Shown piece by piece: positions 1-8,556 of a DNA stretch of 64,000 nt (position 1 is its first letter; the number at the start of each line of letters is the position of its first letter). This stretch comes from Plasticicumulans acidivorans. GTDB taxonomy: Bacteria > Pseudomonadota > Gammaproteobacteria > Competibacterales > Competibacteraceae. The DNA lies in contig NZ_QGTJ01000007.1 in the NCBI RefSeq assembly GCF_003182095.1, positions 212,455 through 276,454 on the forward strand, given 5' to 3'. The position numbers and the translations under genes are program-made. The notes under the pieces were generated by a model. The model did no database searches, was not told the origin of the DNA, and saw only the letters and a program-made list of their open reading frames with translations.

Positions 1-212
1 CGATTACGCAGTCGCAGGCACTGGGGGCGGTGTGGCCACAGTCGGAGATGATCAGCCTGCCGCGTACCGGCCACCTGCTCAGTGAGCCGACGATGCTTGA
101 GGCCTGGGTGGAGGCTGCCGATCGCCTGCACCGGCAGCTCGCAGGCAGCCCGCCGCTGCGCCGGCGTCAGCCGGTGACAGGCGGGCGCTGGCTTACTTCC
201 AGAATTTCTTGA
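1..212 (+). CDS. C-terminal fragment of a probable alpha/beta hydrolase
   Basis: An open frame enters from the left edge (codons in phase with position 3) and stops at 210-212. The visible tail of about 69 residues contains RTGHLLSEP, which looks like the segment around the catalytic histidine at the end of alpha/beta hydrolases (G-H-x-x-x-E-x-P). The last residues overlap the 3' end of the convergent hemerythrin gene by 20 bases. The rest of the protein lies outside the window, so the family is an inference from one motif. Confidence 0.4.
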   Translation, partial: ITQSQALGAVWPQSEMISLPRTGHLLSEPTMLEAWVEAADRLHRQLAGSPPLRRRQPVTGGRWLTSRIS

Positions 213-654
213 GCCAGGCTCCCTTCAGCCAGGAGCGTTGCGCGCCGCGGCTGAGGAAATGCTCGGAATACTGCGTGTCTTCCTTGAGGATGTGGTGCGT
301 CAGCCACTTGTGCAGGAATTCCATCAGCTCGATGCGTGAGATCTTGCCGTCGTGGCGCAGCTGCTCACGGAAGTCGTGAGCCATGCGCAGCAGGTCTTCG
401 TGGTGCTGCTTGTGGGGCTCATAGTCCGGGTAGCCGAGGATGCGCATCAGGCTTTCCTCGACGACGAAGTGGGTTTCCGTGTAACGCATCAGGCGATCCA
501 ACGCTTCCTCGATGATGTCGCGCTGATTGCCCTGCGTCAGCAGTTGGGCATTCAGTTCATTGACCAGCTGCACCAGATACTTGTGCTGCTCGTCGATTTC
601 CTGGATGCCGACCGACAGATCGTCGGTCCATTCGATGTAGTTCGGGATGCTCAT
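193..654 (-). CDS. Bacteriohemerythrin
   Basis: A 153-residue single-domain hemerythrin, a cytoplasmic O2-binding di-iron four-helix bundle. The ligand pattern is complete: H24 in DEQHK, H62 and E66 in THFVVEE, H81xxxH85 in HKQHH, and HxxxxD in the HHILKED segment. An in-frame start 16 codons upstream exists, but MSIPNYIEW is the usual family beginning, so 654 is chosen. No strong ribosome binding site is visible. It lies just downstream of pqqE on the same strand, about 100 bases away. Possible roles are O2 storage or delivery, or O2 sensing; nothing here decides between them. Confidence 0.9.
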   Translation of the reverse strand: MSIPNYIEWTDDLSVGIQEIDEQHKYLVQLVNELNAQLLTQGNQRDIIEEALDRLMRYTETHFVVEESLMRILGYPDYEPHKQHHEDLLRMAHDFREQLRHDGKISRIELMEFLHKWLTHHILKEDTQYSEHFLSRGAQRSWLKGAWLKKFWK

Positions 655-750
655 AGGCTTTGGCGGTACCGTGTGGGCTGTGGGCGGTTGGCAGTGGCAC
701 AACCGGCATCGTCGTTAATCGTCCTTTGCCGACGACGCCTCTAGCCTAGC

Positions 751-1941
751 CTACGTCTGCGAGCGCTCCGGCTGACCTGGATCATTTGCGCGCGGTGCGG
801 CCGGTGCTGTTTCGTGAACAGTTGTTGAGGAAATCCGTTTGGCATTGCGCGGATTGCGGAAGACCAGCGGTTTTTCGGCCGGAGTGGCTGCCGCCTGTTC
901 GATGGCGGCGAGCACGCGATCGTGATGCGGAGATTTGTCGCAGACCGGGTCGGCATTCTCGGCATCGCCAGTCAGCAGATAGGCCTGGCAGCGGCAGCCG
1001 CCGAAATCCTTTTCCTTCTCGTCGCAGGAGCGGCACGGCTCTTTCATCCAGTCAAAGCCGCGAAAGCGCCTGAAGCCCGGTGACTCGCTCCAGATCCAGT
1101 CCAGCGCGTGCTCGCGCACGTTGGGAAAGCTCAGGCCGGGCAGTTCGCGCGCCGAGTGGCAGGGCAGGGCGGTGCCGTCGGGGGCGATGGTGAGGAAGAC
1201 CTTGCCCCAGCCGTTCATGCAGGCTTTCGGCCGGGTCTCGTAGTAGTCGGGGACGACGTAGTAGATCTTCATGCGCCCCTTCATCCGCTCCTGCCAGGCG
1301 TGGGCGATCGCTTCGCCGCGCTGCAGCTGTTCGCGGCTCGGCAGCAGGCGGTCGCGGTTGGCCCAGGCCCAGCCGTAATACTGCGTGGTCGCCAGCTCGA
1401 CGTAGTCGGCCTGCAGCTCGCTGGCCAGCGTCAGCACGGCGTCCATCGAGTCGATGTTGTCGCGGTGCAGGACGAAGCACAGCACCATCGGGTAGCCGGC
1501 GGCCTTGACCGCGCGGGCGATCGCCTGCTTGTGGCGGAAGGCCTCGGTGCCGGCGAGGTGATCGTTGATCTCCTCGCTGCTGCCCTGAAAGCTCACCTGG
1601 ATGTGGTCGAGCCCGGCCTCGCGCAGGCGCTCGATGCGCTCGACGTCGAGACCGATGCCGGAGGTGATCAGGTTGGTGTAGAAGCCGAGCCGGCGCGCCT
1701 CGGCGACCAGTTCTTCGAGATCCTGGCGGGTCGCCGGCTCACCACCGGAGAGGCCGAGCTGTGCCGCGCCCATCGCCCGCGCTTCGCGCAGCACCCGCTT
1801 CCAGGTCTCGGTGTCGAGCTCGTCCTTGTAGCGGTGAAAGTCCAGCGGGTTCGAGCAGTACGGGCACTGCAGCGGACAGGCGTAAGTCAGCTCGGCGAGC
1901 AGCCAGAGCGGTTTAGACGGTGCGCAGCCAGCCGCGCTCAT
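751..1941 (-). CDS. pqqE: PQQ biosynthesis radical SAM enzyme PqqE
   Basis: A 396-residue radical SAM enzyme that forms the Glu-Tyr carbon-carbon crosslink in PqqA, the first step of pyrroloquinoline quinone synthesis. The CxxxCxxC cluster motif is present in [10 protein letters not shown] near residue 20, followed by GLSGGEP. The C-terminal SPASM region carries the expected cysteines ([16 protein letters not shown] and a later C). The start at 1941 ([15 protein letters not shown]) gives the normal length; a longer frame reaching 2052 is only read-through inside pqqD. It overlaps the 3' end of pqqD by 29 bases and is the last gene of pqqABCDE. Confidence 0.95.
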   Translation of the reverse strand: MSAAGCAPSKPLWLLAELTYACPLQCPYCSNPLDFHRYKDELDTETWKRVLREARAMGAAQLGLSGGEPATRQDLEELVAEARRLGFYTNLITSGIGLDVERIERLREAGLDHIQVSFQGSSEEINDHLAGTEAFRHKQAIARAVKAAGYPMVLCFVLHRDNIDSMDAVLTLASELQADYVELATTQYYGWAWANRDRLLPSREQLQRGEAIAHAWQERMKGRMKIYYVVPDYYETRPKACMNGWGKVFLTIAPDGTALPCHSARELPGLSFPNVREHALDWIWSESPGFRRFRGFDWMKEPCRSCDEKEKDFGGCRCQAYLLTGDAENADPVCDKSPHHDRVLAAIEQAAATPAEKPLVFRNPRNAKRISSTTVHETAPAAPRANDPGQPERSQT

Positions 1942-2170
1942 GGGCGACCTCCAGGAATTCGTGCACGTCGGCGGTGAGATCGGCCTCGGGGAAGCGCTGC
2001 AGCAGCGCGGCGACGATGGCGTCGGCATCGCGCACGCCATCGCACAGCTCAAGGATCATCGCCGCCGAGGCGCTGAGCTTGACCATGCCTTCGGGGTAGA
2101 GCAGCACGTGGCAGTCCTGTGCCGGCTCCCATTGCAGGCGGTAGCCGGGGGCGATGCGCACGGCGCTCAT
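1913..2170 (-). CDS. pqqD: PQQ peptide chaperone PqqD
   Basis: An 85-residue RiPP-recognition (RRE) protein that binds PqqA and presents it to PqqE. The [14 protein letters not shown] start and the middle [14 protein letters not shown] are typical PqqD segments. The ATG at 2170 lies in a four-base TCAT overlap (ATGA on the minus strand) with the end of pqqC, indicating translational coupling. The gene's end overlaps the start of pqqE. Confidence 0.95.
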   Translation of the reverse strand: MSAVRIAPGYRLQWEPAQDCHVLLYPEGMVKLSASAAMILELCDGVRDADAIVAALLQRFPEADLTADVHEFLEVAHERGWLRTV

Positions 2171-2898
2171 GCCGGGCGCTCGCAGCAGAAGTACGGCGGC
2201 TTGCCTTCGACATAGGCCATCCACAGCGCATCGCACAGGCTCCACAGCACGTCGAGCTTGAAGCGCAGGATGCTCAGCGCGTGTTCCTGCTGCTCGCGCG
2301 TGCGGAAGTGCTCCAGCGTGATCGCCAGGCCGTGCTGCACGTCGCGGTGCGCCTGCGACAGGCGGTTGCGGAAGTACTGCAGGCCGTCGGCCTCGATCCA
2401 CGGATAGCGGTCCGGCCAGTTGTCGATGCGCTGGCGGTGGATCGTCGGTGCGAACAGCTCGGTCAGCGAGGAGCAGGCGGCCTCCTGCCAGCTCGATGAG
2501 CGCGCGAAATTGATGTAGGCGTCGACCGCGAAGCGCACGCCGGGCAGCACCAGCTCCTGCGAAACGATCTGCTCGCGGCTCAGGCCGCAGGCCATGCCGA
2601 GCCGGATCCAGGCCTCGATGCCGCCTTCGGCATGTTCGTCGCCATCGTGGTCGACGATGCGCTGGATCCAGCGCCGGCGCACTTCGCGGTCCGGGCAGTT
2701 GGCCAGCACCGCGGCGTCTTTGCGCGGGATCGAGATCTGGTAATAGAAGCGGTTCGCCACCCAGCCCTGGATCTGCTCGCGGCTCAGTTCACCGGCGTGC
2801 ATGCGCGTGTGGTAGGGATGGTGGATGTGGTAGAGGCTGCCGAGCGCACGCAGGCGGGCTTCGAATTCCTCGGGGGTCCAGGCGCGGGTGTCGGTCAT
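2167..2898 (-). CDS. pqqC: Pyrroloquinoline-quinone synthase PqqC
   Basis: A 243-residue cofactor-independent oxidase that performs the final ring closure and eight-electron oxidation to PQQ. It matches the all-helical PqqC/TenA-like family over its full length ([17 protein letters not shown] near residue 25, VANRFYYQ near 50, [11 protein letters not shown] near 85). It overlaps pqqB by four bases (2895-2898) and pqqD by four bases, so pqqB-C-D-E is a translationally coupled string. Confidence 0.97.
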   Translation of the reverse strand: MTDTRAWTPEEFEARLRALGSLYHIHHPYHTRMHAGELSREQIQGWVANRFYYQISIPRKDAAVLANCPDREVRRRWIQRIVDHDGDEHAEGGIEAWIRLGMACGLSREQIVSQELVLPGVRFAVDAYINFARSSSWQEAACSSLTELFAPTIHRQRIDNWPDRYPWIEADGLQYFRNRLSQAHRDVQHGLAITLEHFRTREQQEHALSILRFKLDVLWSLCDALWMAYVEGKPPYFCCERPA

Positions 2899-3803
2899 AG
2901 TTCGATATCCATACCGTCAAAGGCGACTTCGATGCCGTGGGCGCTCAGCGCGGCGCGCTCGGCGCCGTCCTCGACCAGGATCGGGTTGGTGTTGTTGATG
3001 TGGATCAGCACCTTGCGGCCGCGGTACGGCGCCAGGGCGGCGATCATGCCGTCATCGCCGCTCTGCGGCAGATGACCCATCTCCTGGGCAAACTTGTGAT
3101 TGATGCCGGCGCGGATCATCTCGTCGGCGGTCCAGAACGTGCCGTCGACCAGCAGGCAGTCGGCACGCTCCAGGTACGGCTTGAGGTGTGCTTCGATCTC
3201 GCCGAGGCCGGGCGCGTAGAACAGCGTGCCGCCGCTGCGCTGGTCCTCGATGAACACGCCGATGTTGTCGCCGGGGTGCGGATCGTGGCGGTGCGGGGAA
3301 TACGGCGGCGCCTTGCTGGCCAGGGCCACGGTGCGAAACAGCAGCCCCTCGGCGCCGGGAATGGTGAAGGCTGCGCCGTCGAGCGGCAGCTCGTGCCAGT
3401 CGGTACCGCAGTAGTGCTCCAGCACCTTGAGCAGCGGCAGGCCGGTGCTCAGGTCCTGCTGGGCCGGCGCCGTGCAATACACCGGCAGACGCTTGCCTTC
3501 ACGCAGCATCAACAGGCCGGTGGCGTGGTCGATCTGGCTGTCGATGAGCAGTACGGCACAGATGCCGGTGTCGCGGATCGCGCGGTTCGGCTGCAACGGG
3601 GCGAACGACGCGAGCTGCGCGCGGATGTCCGGCGAGGCGTTGAACAGGACCCAGTTGACGCCGTCGGCGCTGACGGTGATCGAGGACTGCGTGCGCGGCG
3701 TGGCCTTCAGCGTGCCGGCGCGCAGCCCGGCGCAATTGGCGCAGTTGCAATTCCACTGCGGGAAGCCGCCGCCGGCGCCCGAGCCGAGTACATGTATGTG
3801 CAT
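2895..3803 (-). CDS. pqqB: PQQ biosynthesis metallo-hydrolase PqqB
   Basis: A 302-residue metallo-beta-lactamase-fold protein that hydroxylates the PqqA-derived precursor. It begins [21 protein letters not shown], which fixes the start at 3803 rather than an in-frame ATG 25 codons upstream. CNCANC is the conserved N-terminal cysteine cluster; the DSQIDHATG and [11 protein letters not shown] segments carry metal-ligand candidates. It follows pqqA after 110 bases that contain a strong hairpin. Confidence 0.96.
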   Translation of the reverse strand: MHIHVLGSGAGGGFPQWNCNCANCAGLRAGTLKATPRTQSSITVSADGVNWVLFNASPDIRAQLASFAPLQPNRAIRDTGICAVLLIDSQIDHATGLLMLREGKRLPVYCTAPAQQDLSTGLPLLKVLEHYCGTDWHELPLDGAAFTIPGAEGLLFRTVALASKAPPYSPHRHDPHPGDNIGVFIEDQRSGGTLFYAPGLGEIEAHLKPYLERADCLLVDGTFWTADEMIRAGINHKFAQEMGHLPQSGDDGMIAALAPYRGRKVLIHINNTNPILVEDGAERAALSAHGIEVAFDGMDIEL

Positions 3804-3877
3804 GGGTGGTGGTATCCGCTGGCACGGTGGACCGCGCTCTGCTGGTGTACAGGGCTGCGTTGGCCCCGTATGTGACA

Positions 3878-3901
3878 ACGCCGGACCTGGCGGTCCGGCG
3901 T
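3878..3901 (-). promoter_or_regulatory. Hairpin between pqqA and pqqB (attenuator or processing site)
   Basis: A perfect 10-bp inverted repeat, ACGCCGGACC / GGTCCGGCGT, with a 4-base loop, 12 bases after the pqqA stop codon. No U-run follows on the minus strand, so it is not a classical terminator. A stem-loop here would stabilise or partly terminate the short pqqA message and let the peptide precursor be made in excess over the enzymes, as reported for other pqqA-pqqB junctions. The structure is seen; the role is inferred. Confidence 0.6.
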
Positions 3902-3913
3902 CGTGAAGCGCTT

Positions 3914-3988
3914 TCAGCGATTCGAGATGTACATCGTGACTTCGAAGCCGAAACGCATCTCGGTGAACTCAGGCTTGGACCACTGCAT
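3914..3988 (-). CDS. pqqA: PQQ precursor peptide PqqA
   Basis: A 24-residue peptide, too short for routine gene calling. It starts [15 protein letters not shown] and ends with the crosslink core E16-V-T-M-Y20; Glu16 and Tyr20 become the PQQ skeleton. A strong GGAGGAG Shine-Dalgarno sequence lies about ten bases upstream of the ATG at 3988. A -24/-12 promoter 60-75 bases upstream is listed separately. First gene of pqqABCDE. Confidence 0.97.
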   Translation of the reverse strand: MQWSKPEFTEMRFGFEVTMYISNR

Positions 3989-4048
3989 CTGTTTTTCTCC
4001 TCCGTTTCTGGTGGGTCGAATCCGGCGTTGTGCCGTCTGCTGATTAGA

Positions 4049-4063
4049 GCATGACCCGTGCCA
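4049..4063 (-). promoter_or_regulatory. Sigma-54 (-24/-12) promoter for pqqABCDE
   Basis: On the minus strand the sequence reads TGGCACGGGTCATGC, close to the RpoN consensus TGGCAC-N5-TTGC, with the invariant GG and GC at correct spacing. Transcription would start near 4038, giving a pqqA leader of about 50 bases. The neighbouring upstream gene encodes an RpoN activator, and a second such promoter precedes pedF on the activator's other side. Confidence 0.8.
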
Positions 4064-4197
4064 CTCGGATTTATTTTTTAACCTAATGATTTATATCTAA
4101 AAATAGATGAAGGCTGCGTTTCTGCAGGACTCGCCAGGGTATTTCTGGGACAGAGTGTGTCAGCACGGAGACGAGGGAGACAGCGGCTGGCCGGCAC

Positions 4198-4228
4198 AAA
4201 AAAAGAGAGGCGGCATCAAGCCGCCTCA
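4198..4228 (-). terminator. Rho-independent terminator, minus strand
   Basis: An 8-bp stem GAGGCGGC / GCCGCCTC with a 5-base loop (4207-4227), followed on the minus strand by a run of about seven Ts broken only by one C near its start. It would end transcripts coming from the activator gene, or from a small transcript inside 4229-4440, before the pqqA promoter. Confidence 0.75.
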
Positions 4229-4516
4229 AGCATCCCGATCGCGGGTACAAAGGAGGAGGTGCCTGATGTCGAGCACGAGGTCGGCGGGGCAGCCCGAAAG
4301 GGGGAGATGGCTGACTCGCAGTACCACAACATCCGGCAAAAAGGATTTAGCAGATTCGATGCCATGTATTTATGTTATTGAATATAAATGAATTTTTTGT
4401 TTTTGCTCGAATCTGTTCGGGACATGCTGCGCCGCCACATACGCAATGTGTCAACGCCGGTGTGCCGGCGTTGACACATGCATTTAAAGCCACATGGCAT
4501 TCCAGGCCATGAAGGT
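4229..4516. other. Non-coding stretch between sigma-54 activator and terminator
   Basis: No convincing gene. Positions 4360-4406 are very AT-rich and are flanked by 9-bp inverted copies CAGATTCGA (4351-4359) and TCGAATCTG (4407-4415). The minus-strand transcript of 4230-4350 would carry C-rich segments, including CACCTCCTCC, which is complementary to a Shine-Dalgarno sequence, before reaching the terminator; this resembles a small regulatory RNA. A 15-bp inverted repeat follows at 4446-4479. Confidence 0.4.
4446..4479. repeat. 15-bp perfect inverted repeat after the activator gene
   Basis: Arms 4446-4460 and 4465-4479 pair perfectly around a 4-base loop; the arm core is TGTCAACGCCGG. It lies 38 bases past the activator's stop codon. 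There is no T-run on either side, so it may be a transcript-stabilising hairpin or a binding site of dyad symmetry. TGTC/GACA half-sites also occur upstream of the two sigma-54 promoters. Confidence 0.5.
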
Positions 4517-6574
4517 TCAGCTCAGTGTTGGCGGTGTGATGCCGTGCTTCTTCAGCTTGCGGTACAGCGTGTTGCGTGACAGGCCGAGATCTCGCGCGGT
4601 GTTGGTCATGTTCCAGCGGTGCTGTTCGAGTTCACGCAGCAGGGCGGTCTTCTCGGCGCTGAGCAGGGCGCTGGATTCGCCAGCGTCGATGTCGGCGCCG
4701 CTGGCCAGGGACATCGGTACGGCCGCTTCACAGGCCAGTGCCAGGCGCGGGGGCACGGACATGGCCGGCTGCGTCCGACCGGCGATTTCGGCGGGCAGAT
4801 CGTCCAGCTGCACGATACCGTCCTCACACAGGGCCGAGGCCGTGCGCAGGATGTTGCGCAGCTGGCGGATATTACCCGGCCAGGCGTAGCCGAGCAGGGC
4901 GGCATGGGCCTCTTCGGACAGGCGTACCGTCTGGCCGTCGGCTTCCGCTGCCAGCACCCGGCGGATGACTTCGCGCAGATCCTGACGCTGGCGCAGCGCC
5001 GGCAGTGTCAGCACCAGACCGTTGAGGCGGTAGAACAGATCCTCGCGGAAGCTGCCGGCGGCGACCAGCTCCTGCAGATTGCGGTGCGTCGCGCTGACGA
5101 CGTGCAGATCGACCGGAATCGGCGTCTCGCCGCCGAGCGGCACGACTTCGCGCTCTTCGAGCACACGCAGCAGGCGCGTCTGCAGATGCGGCGGCATATC
5201 GCCGATTTCGTCGAGGAACAGCGTGCCGCCGTGCGCCTGCAGGATCTTGCCGCGCATGCCTTCACGCCGCGCGCCGGTGAAGGCGCCGTGCTTGTAGCCG
5301 AACAGCTCGCTCTCGATCAGGTTCTCGGGGATCGAGGCGCAGTTGATGGCAACGAAAGCCTTGTCGGCGCGGTCGCTCGCCTCATGGATTGCCTTGGCGA
5401 ATGCCTCTTTGCCGGTACCGGTTTCGCCGTTGAGCAGAATGGTGACGTTGCGGTTGGCGACCTTCTGCGCGCAGCGCACGTTGAACGCCATCGCCGCATC
5501 GCCGCCCGCCAGGCCGCTGAGATCCATGCGTGGCGGCGTGACGTCGAGGCAGGCCGCGGCTCGGCCGCCGGTCTGCAGCGGGCTGCGGCTCGGCGCAGTG
5601 CGCCGCGCCACGCTGATCGGCGTGACGTTGTACACATCTGGCGCGCGCAGCATCGCGAAGTAGCCGTGTCCGCGGCGGTCGAGCAGCGGCCAGACGCCAC
5701 CGTTGGTCTGCTGGCTGGAGCGTCCCATCAGCACGTCGAGGCTCAGGTCGAAGATGTCGGAGACCTTCAGCTGGATCAGTTCTTCGCGGCTGATCTGGCC
5801 GAACTGGTTCAGCGCACTCTGGTTGCCGGCGAGGATGCGACCGCCGCCATCGAAGGCCAGCAGGCCCTCTGACAGCAGGCCGACGAACTCCGGCCGGGTG
5901 TGGAAGCGCAGCACCCAGGACTGCGAGAACTGGCGCTGGAAACAGCAGTTCTCGATGGTTTTCGCTGACATCGTCGCCAGCGCCAGGGCGTGGAACTGGC
6001 TTTGCTTGGAGTCGCGCGAGTTGACGCTGGACGCGTCGAGCACTGCCAGCAGTTTGCCGTGGGCATCGAAGATCGGCGCCGCCGAACAGGCCAGACCAAT
6101 GTGGCTGGAGAGGAAATGCTCGTCGCGATGCACGGTCACCGGCTGGCGTTCGACGACGCAGGTACCGATGCCGTTGGTGCCCTCGTGCTGCTCGCTCCAG
6201 TTGGCGCCGAGCCACAGGCCGGCCCCCTGGAACATGCGCGCGAGGTTGGGACTGGTGACGCAGTTGAGGATTACACCATCGGCGTCGCTGAGCAGGATGG
6301 CGCTGCCCGAGCCAGCGATCTGCTGGTAGAGGCTGTCCATCTCCACGCGTGCGATGTCGATCAGGTCGCGCAGGTGTTCCTGGCGACTTTCCAGCATGGT
6401 CCGCTCGACGACCAGGGGGCGTCGGTTGAGTGTGGGGTCGAGACCGTAACCATCGATACACCGTGTCCACGAGCGGGCGATCGCTGCGTCAGGCAGGCGC
6501 TCACCCTTGTGCGCGTGGTCACGCGCGATCGACATGACTCTTGATGCGTGTTGGGACGCCGCTCGGTCCAACAT
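4517..6574 (-). CDS. Sigma-54-dependent activator, AcoR family
   Basis: A 685-residue enhancer-binding protein. Residues about 60-210 resemble the GAF sensor region of AcoR-type regulators, followed by a PAS-like segment near 220-290. The AAA+ domain has Walker A GETGTGKE (about 382), the sigma-54-contacting GAFTGA loop (about 430) and Walker [11 protein letters not shown] Fis-type helix-turn-helix (NTARDLGLSRNTLYRKL) ends the protein. The start at 6574 has a GAGGAGG ribosome binding site. It sits between pqqA and pedF, each with a -24/-12 promoter, so it probably activates both in response to an alcohol or aldehyde; the ligand is unknown. Confidence 0.92.
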   Translation of the reverse strand: MLDRAASQHASRVMSIARDHAHKGERLPDAAIARSWTRCIDGYGLDPTLNRRPLVVERTMLESRQEHLRDLIDIARVEMDSLYQQIAGSGSAILLSDADGVILNCVTSPNLARMFQGAGLWLGANWSEQHEGTNGIGTCVVERQPVTVHRDEHFLSSHIGLACSAAPIFDAHGKLLAVLDASSVNSRDSKQSQFHALALATMSAKTIENCCFQRQFSQSWVLRFHTRPEFVGLLSEGLLAFDGGGRILAGNQSALNQFGQISREELIQLKVSDIFDLSLDVLMGRSSQQTNGGVWPLLDRRGHGYFAMLRAPDVYNVTPISVARRTAPSRSPLQTGGRAAACLDVTPPRMDLSGLAGGDAAMAFNVRCAQKVANRNVTILLNGETGTGKEAFAKAIHEASDRADKAFVAINCASIPENLIESELFGYKHGAFTGARREGMRGKILQAHGGTLFLDEIGDMPPHLQTRLLRVLEEREVVPLGGETPIPVDLHVVSATHRNLQELVAAGSFREDLFYRLNGLVLTLPALRQRQDLREVIRRVLAAEADGQTVRLSEEAHAALLGYAWPGNIRQLRNILRTASALCEDGIVQLDDLPAEIAGRTQPAMSVPPRLALACEAAVPMSLASGADIDAGESSALLSAEKTALLRELEQHRWNMTNTARDLGLSRNTLYRKLKKHGITPPTLS

Positions 6575-6872
6575 GCTTCTCCTCCTCGGCGGATCGCGCG
6601 CTGCAAGTCACGACGCCGGCTTGCTTTTATTGGATGGCGATCCGGTTCATGCCGGATCTTGCCCTTCAGTCTAACTGCAGATTTGTCAGCCTGCGAAAAG
6701 GCTTTGCTTAATGTGCAGCATGATGACAGCAACGGCGTTACATCGCGTGTCGTTACTGTCACACGCCGCGCGGCGGCGCCGGTGTGGGATTCAGCGATTA
6801 CTGCGCCGAAGACGAGTTATTTTCGATAAAAATTGATCTTTGTCATTGGCTTAACTGTGCTCAATGAGCTGG
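6575..6872. promoter_or_regulatory. Intergenic control region between activator and pedF
   Basis: About 300 bases without a gene. A partial dyad GCGTGT...ACACGC at 6745-6766 lies about 110-130 bases upstream of the pedF -24/-12 promoter, the usual distance for an enhancer-binding protein. It contains GTGTC and GTCACAC. A GACA-N5-TGTC dyad at 4149-4161 lies about 90 bases upstream of the pqqA promoter. These are candidate binding sites only. Confidence 0.35.
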
Positions 6873-6888
6873 TGGCATGGCGCTTGCT
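6873..6888 (+). promoter_or_regulatory. Sigma-54 (-24/-12) promoter for pedF
   Basis: TGGCATGGCGCTTGCT matches the RpoN consensus TGGCAC-N5-TTGCW with one mismatch (T for C in the -24 element) and correct spacing. The start of transcription would be near 6899, about 44 bases before the pedF start codon. Confidence 0.8.
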
Positions 6889-6942
6889 GAGGGCCAGCAC
6901 ACCATAAATTGACAACCCCGGAGACCGGAGGAGAGCAGTGCG

Positions 6943-7374
6943 ATGATGAAGATGACGATCGGTGTGAGTACCCTGCTGGCGGCGCTGCTGGCTTCTCCGG
7001 CGGTGTTCGCCCATGGCGACGTCGTGCCGCATGCCGTTGATACGACGGGTCTCGATCCGCTCGGGCCGGAATGGCGGGACGAGAATCCCTACCGCGGCAA
7101 TCCGACGGCGATCGAGATCGGCAAGCACGCCTTTGCGGCGAACTGCGCGCGTTGCCATGGCATTGACGCGATCTCCGGCGGTATCGCGCCGGACCTGCGC
7201 AAGCTCGACAAAGGCTCGCTGGGCGACGAGTGGTTCCAGGAGCGCGTGCGTAACGGTGCCGTGCGTAACGGCGCGGTCTATATGCCGAAGTTTGCCGAGC
7301 CCGACGGTCCGCTGTCGCAGGAAGCTCTGTGGGCGATCCGTTCCTGGCTCGATACCGTCGCGATCGACCAGTAA
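6943..7374 (+). CDS. pedF: Cytochrome c-550, PedF type
   Basis: A 143-residue periplasmic class I cytochrome c. A signal peptide (residues 1-23, ending VFA) is followed by HGDVVPHAVDTTGLDPLGPEW, the characteristic PedF beginning. Haem attachment is C68-A-R-C71-H72, and M114 in VYMPKF is the likely axial methionine. PedF accepts electrons from PQQ-dependent alcohol dehydrogenases. A GGAGGAG ribosome binding site precedes the start. The sigma-54 promoter and the pqq operon next door support a shared alcohol-oxidation role. Confidence 0.9.
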   Translation: MMKMTIGVSTLLAALLASPAVFAHGDVVPHAVDTTGLDPLGPEWRDENPYRGNPTAIEIGKHAFAANCARCHGIDAISGGIAPDLRKLDKGSLGDEWFQERVRNGAVRNGAVYMPKFAEPDGPLSQEALWAIRSWLDTVAIDQ

Positions 7375-7392
7375 GCCGCCAATGGCCGCCAT

Positions 7393-7427
7393 GACACCTC
7401 CGCCCCGGTCAGGGGGACGGAGGTGTC
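7393..7427. terminator. Convergent hairpin between pedF and pyrC
   Basis: A 10-bp stem GACACCTCCG / CGGAGGTGTC (7393-7402 with 7418-7427), extended inside by CCCC/GGGG pairing. It lies between two converging genes 67 bases apart. It lacks a clear T-run, so efficiency is uncertain. Confidence 0.5.
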
Positions 7428-7441
7428 TGTCTGCAGTGGCT

Positions 7442-8476
7442 TCAGTCGAGCAGACGCCAGCCTACGGTTTCGCCGGCGCGCAGCGGTACCAGGGCATCGT
7501 CGTCGGCATAGGCGAACTGAGCCGGCACCTGCACCTCACCGGCTTCCAGCGTCAGCGTGTCGCTGTTGCGCGGCAGGCCGTAGAAATCGGCGCCATGGAA
7601 GCTGGCGAAGGCTTCGAGCCGGTCGAGCGCACCGGCGGCGGCAAAGGCTTCGGCGTACAGCTCCAGCGCATGCGAGGCGGTGTAGCAGCCGGCGCAGCCG
7701 CAGGCGGTTTCCTTGGCATGGCGTGCATGCGGCGCACTGTCGGTGCCGAGGAAAAAGCGCGGATGGCCGCTGGTGGCGGCTGCGACCAGCGCTTCGCGAT
7801 GGCTTTCGCGCTTGAGAATCGGCAGACAGTAATAATGAGGGCGGATGCCGCCCTGGAAGATCGCGTTGCGGTTGTAGAGCAGGTGGTGGGCGGTGATCGT
7901 CGCGCCGACGTTGGGGCCAGCGGCCGTGACGAACTGTGCCGCATCGCGTGTCGTGATGTGTTCCATCACCACTTTCAGCGCCGGGAAGTCGCGCAGCAGC
8001 GGTGTCAGCACCCGCTCGATGAATACGGCTTCGCGGTCGAAAATATCGACGGCCGGGTCGGTGACTTCGCCGTGTACCAGCAGCAGCAGCCCTTCGCGCT
8101 GCATTGCCTCCAGCACCGGGTAGATCTTGCGCACGTCGGTGACGCCGGCGTCGGAGTTGGTCGTCGCGCCGGCCGGGTAAAGCTTGCAGGCGACGACGTG
8201 GCCGCTGGCGCGCGCCACGGCAATTTCCGCGGCCTCGATGCGGTCGGTCAGGTACAGCGTCATCAGCGGATCGAAGGGGGTGCCGGCCGGCAGCGCGGCG
8301 AGGATGCGCTCGCGATAGGCCAGCGCCTGTGCCACGGTCGTTACCGGCGGGCGCAGATTCGGCATGATGATCGCCCGGCCGAACTGGCGGGCCGTGTGCG
8401 GTACGACCACCTTGAGGGCGGCGCCGTCGCGCACGTGCAGGTGCCAGTCATCGGGGCGGGTCAGGGTCAGACGCAT
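7442..8476 (-). CDS. pyrC: Dihydroorotase
   Basis: A 344-residue type II dihydroorotase that closes carbamoyl aspartate to dihydroorotate in pyrimidine synthesis. The N-terminal [10 protein letters not shown] gives the HxH zinc ligands near residues 13-15, [13 protein letters not shown] carries the carboxylated lysine near 100, and VMEHITT and GTDSAPH carry further ligands. The length and start are typical. It converges with pedF and diverges from corA. Confidence 0.97.
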   Translation of the reverse strand: MRLTLTRPDDWHLHVRDGAALKVVVPHTARQFGRAIIMPNLRPPVTTVAQALAYRERILAALPAGTPFDPLMTLYLTDRIEAAEIAVARASGHVVACKLYPAGATTNSDAGVTDVRKIYPVLEAMQREGLLLLVHGEVTDPAVDIFDREAVFIERVLTPLLRDFPALKVVMEHITTRDAAQFVTAAGPNVGATITAHHLLYNRNAIFQGGIRPHYYCLPILKRESHREALVAAATSGHPRFFLGTDSAPHARHAKETACGCAGCYTASHALELYAEAFAAAGALDRLEAFASFHGADFYGLPRNSDTLTLEAGEVQVPAQFAYADDDALVPLRAGETVGWRLLD

Positions 8477-8556
8477 GGGCGGGCTCCAGCGGTTCGCAGG
8501 GCATTCACTCGGGACCCGCCAGTATAACGAGGGCCGGCCCCGGCCCCAGAGCGGGA

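Noticed and set aside
4265..4390. 41-codon plus-strand frame with a strong AAGGAGGAGG before its ATG
   Set aside because: The purine run is the complement of the C-rich minus-strand segment; the frame has no similarity, no promoter and ends in low-complexity AT sequence. The terminator nearby points to minus-strand transcription.
7013..8527. 504-codon plus-strand frame across pedF and antisense to pyrC
   Set aside because: It overlaps two well-supported genes in other frames and its translation is Arg/Gly/Ala-rich without motifs: a high-GC shadow.
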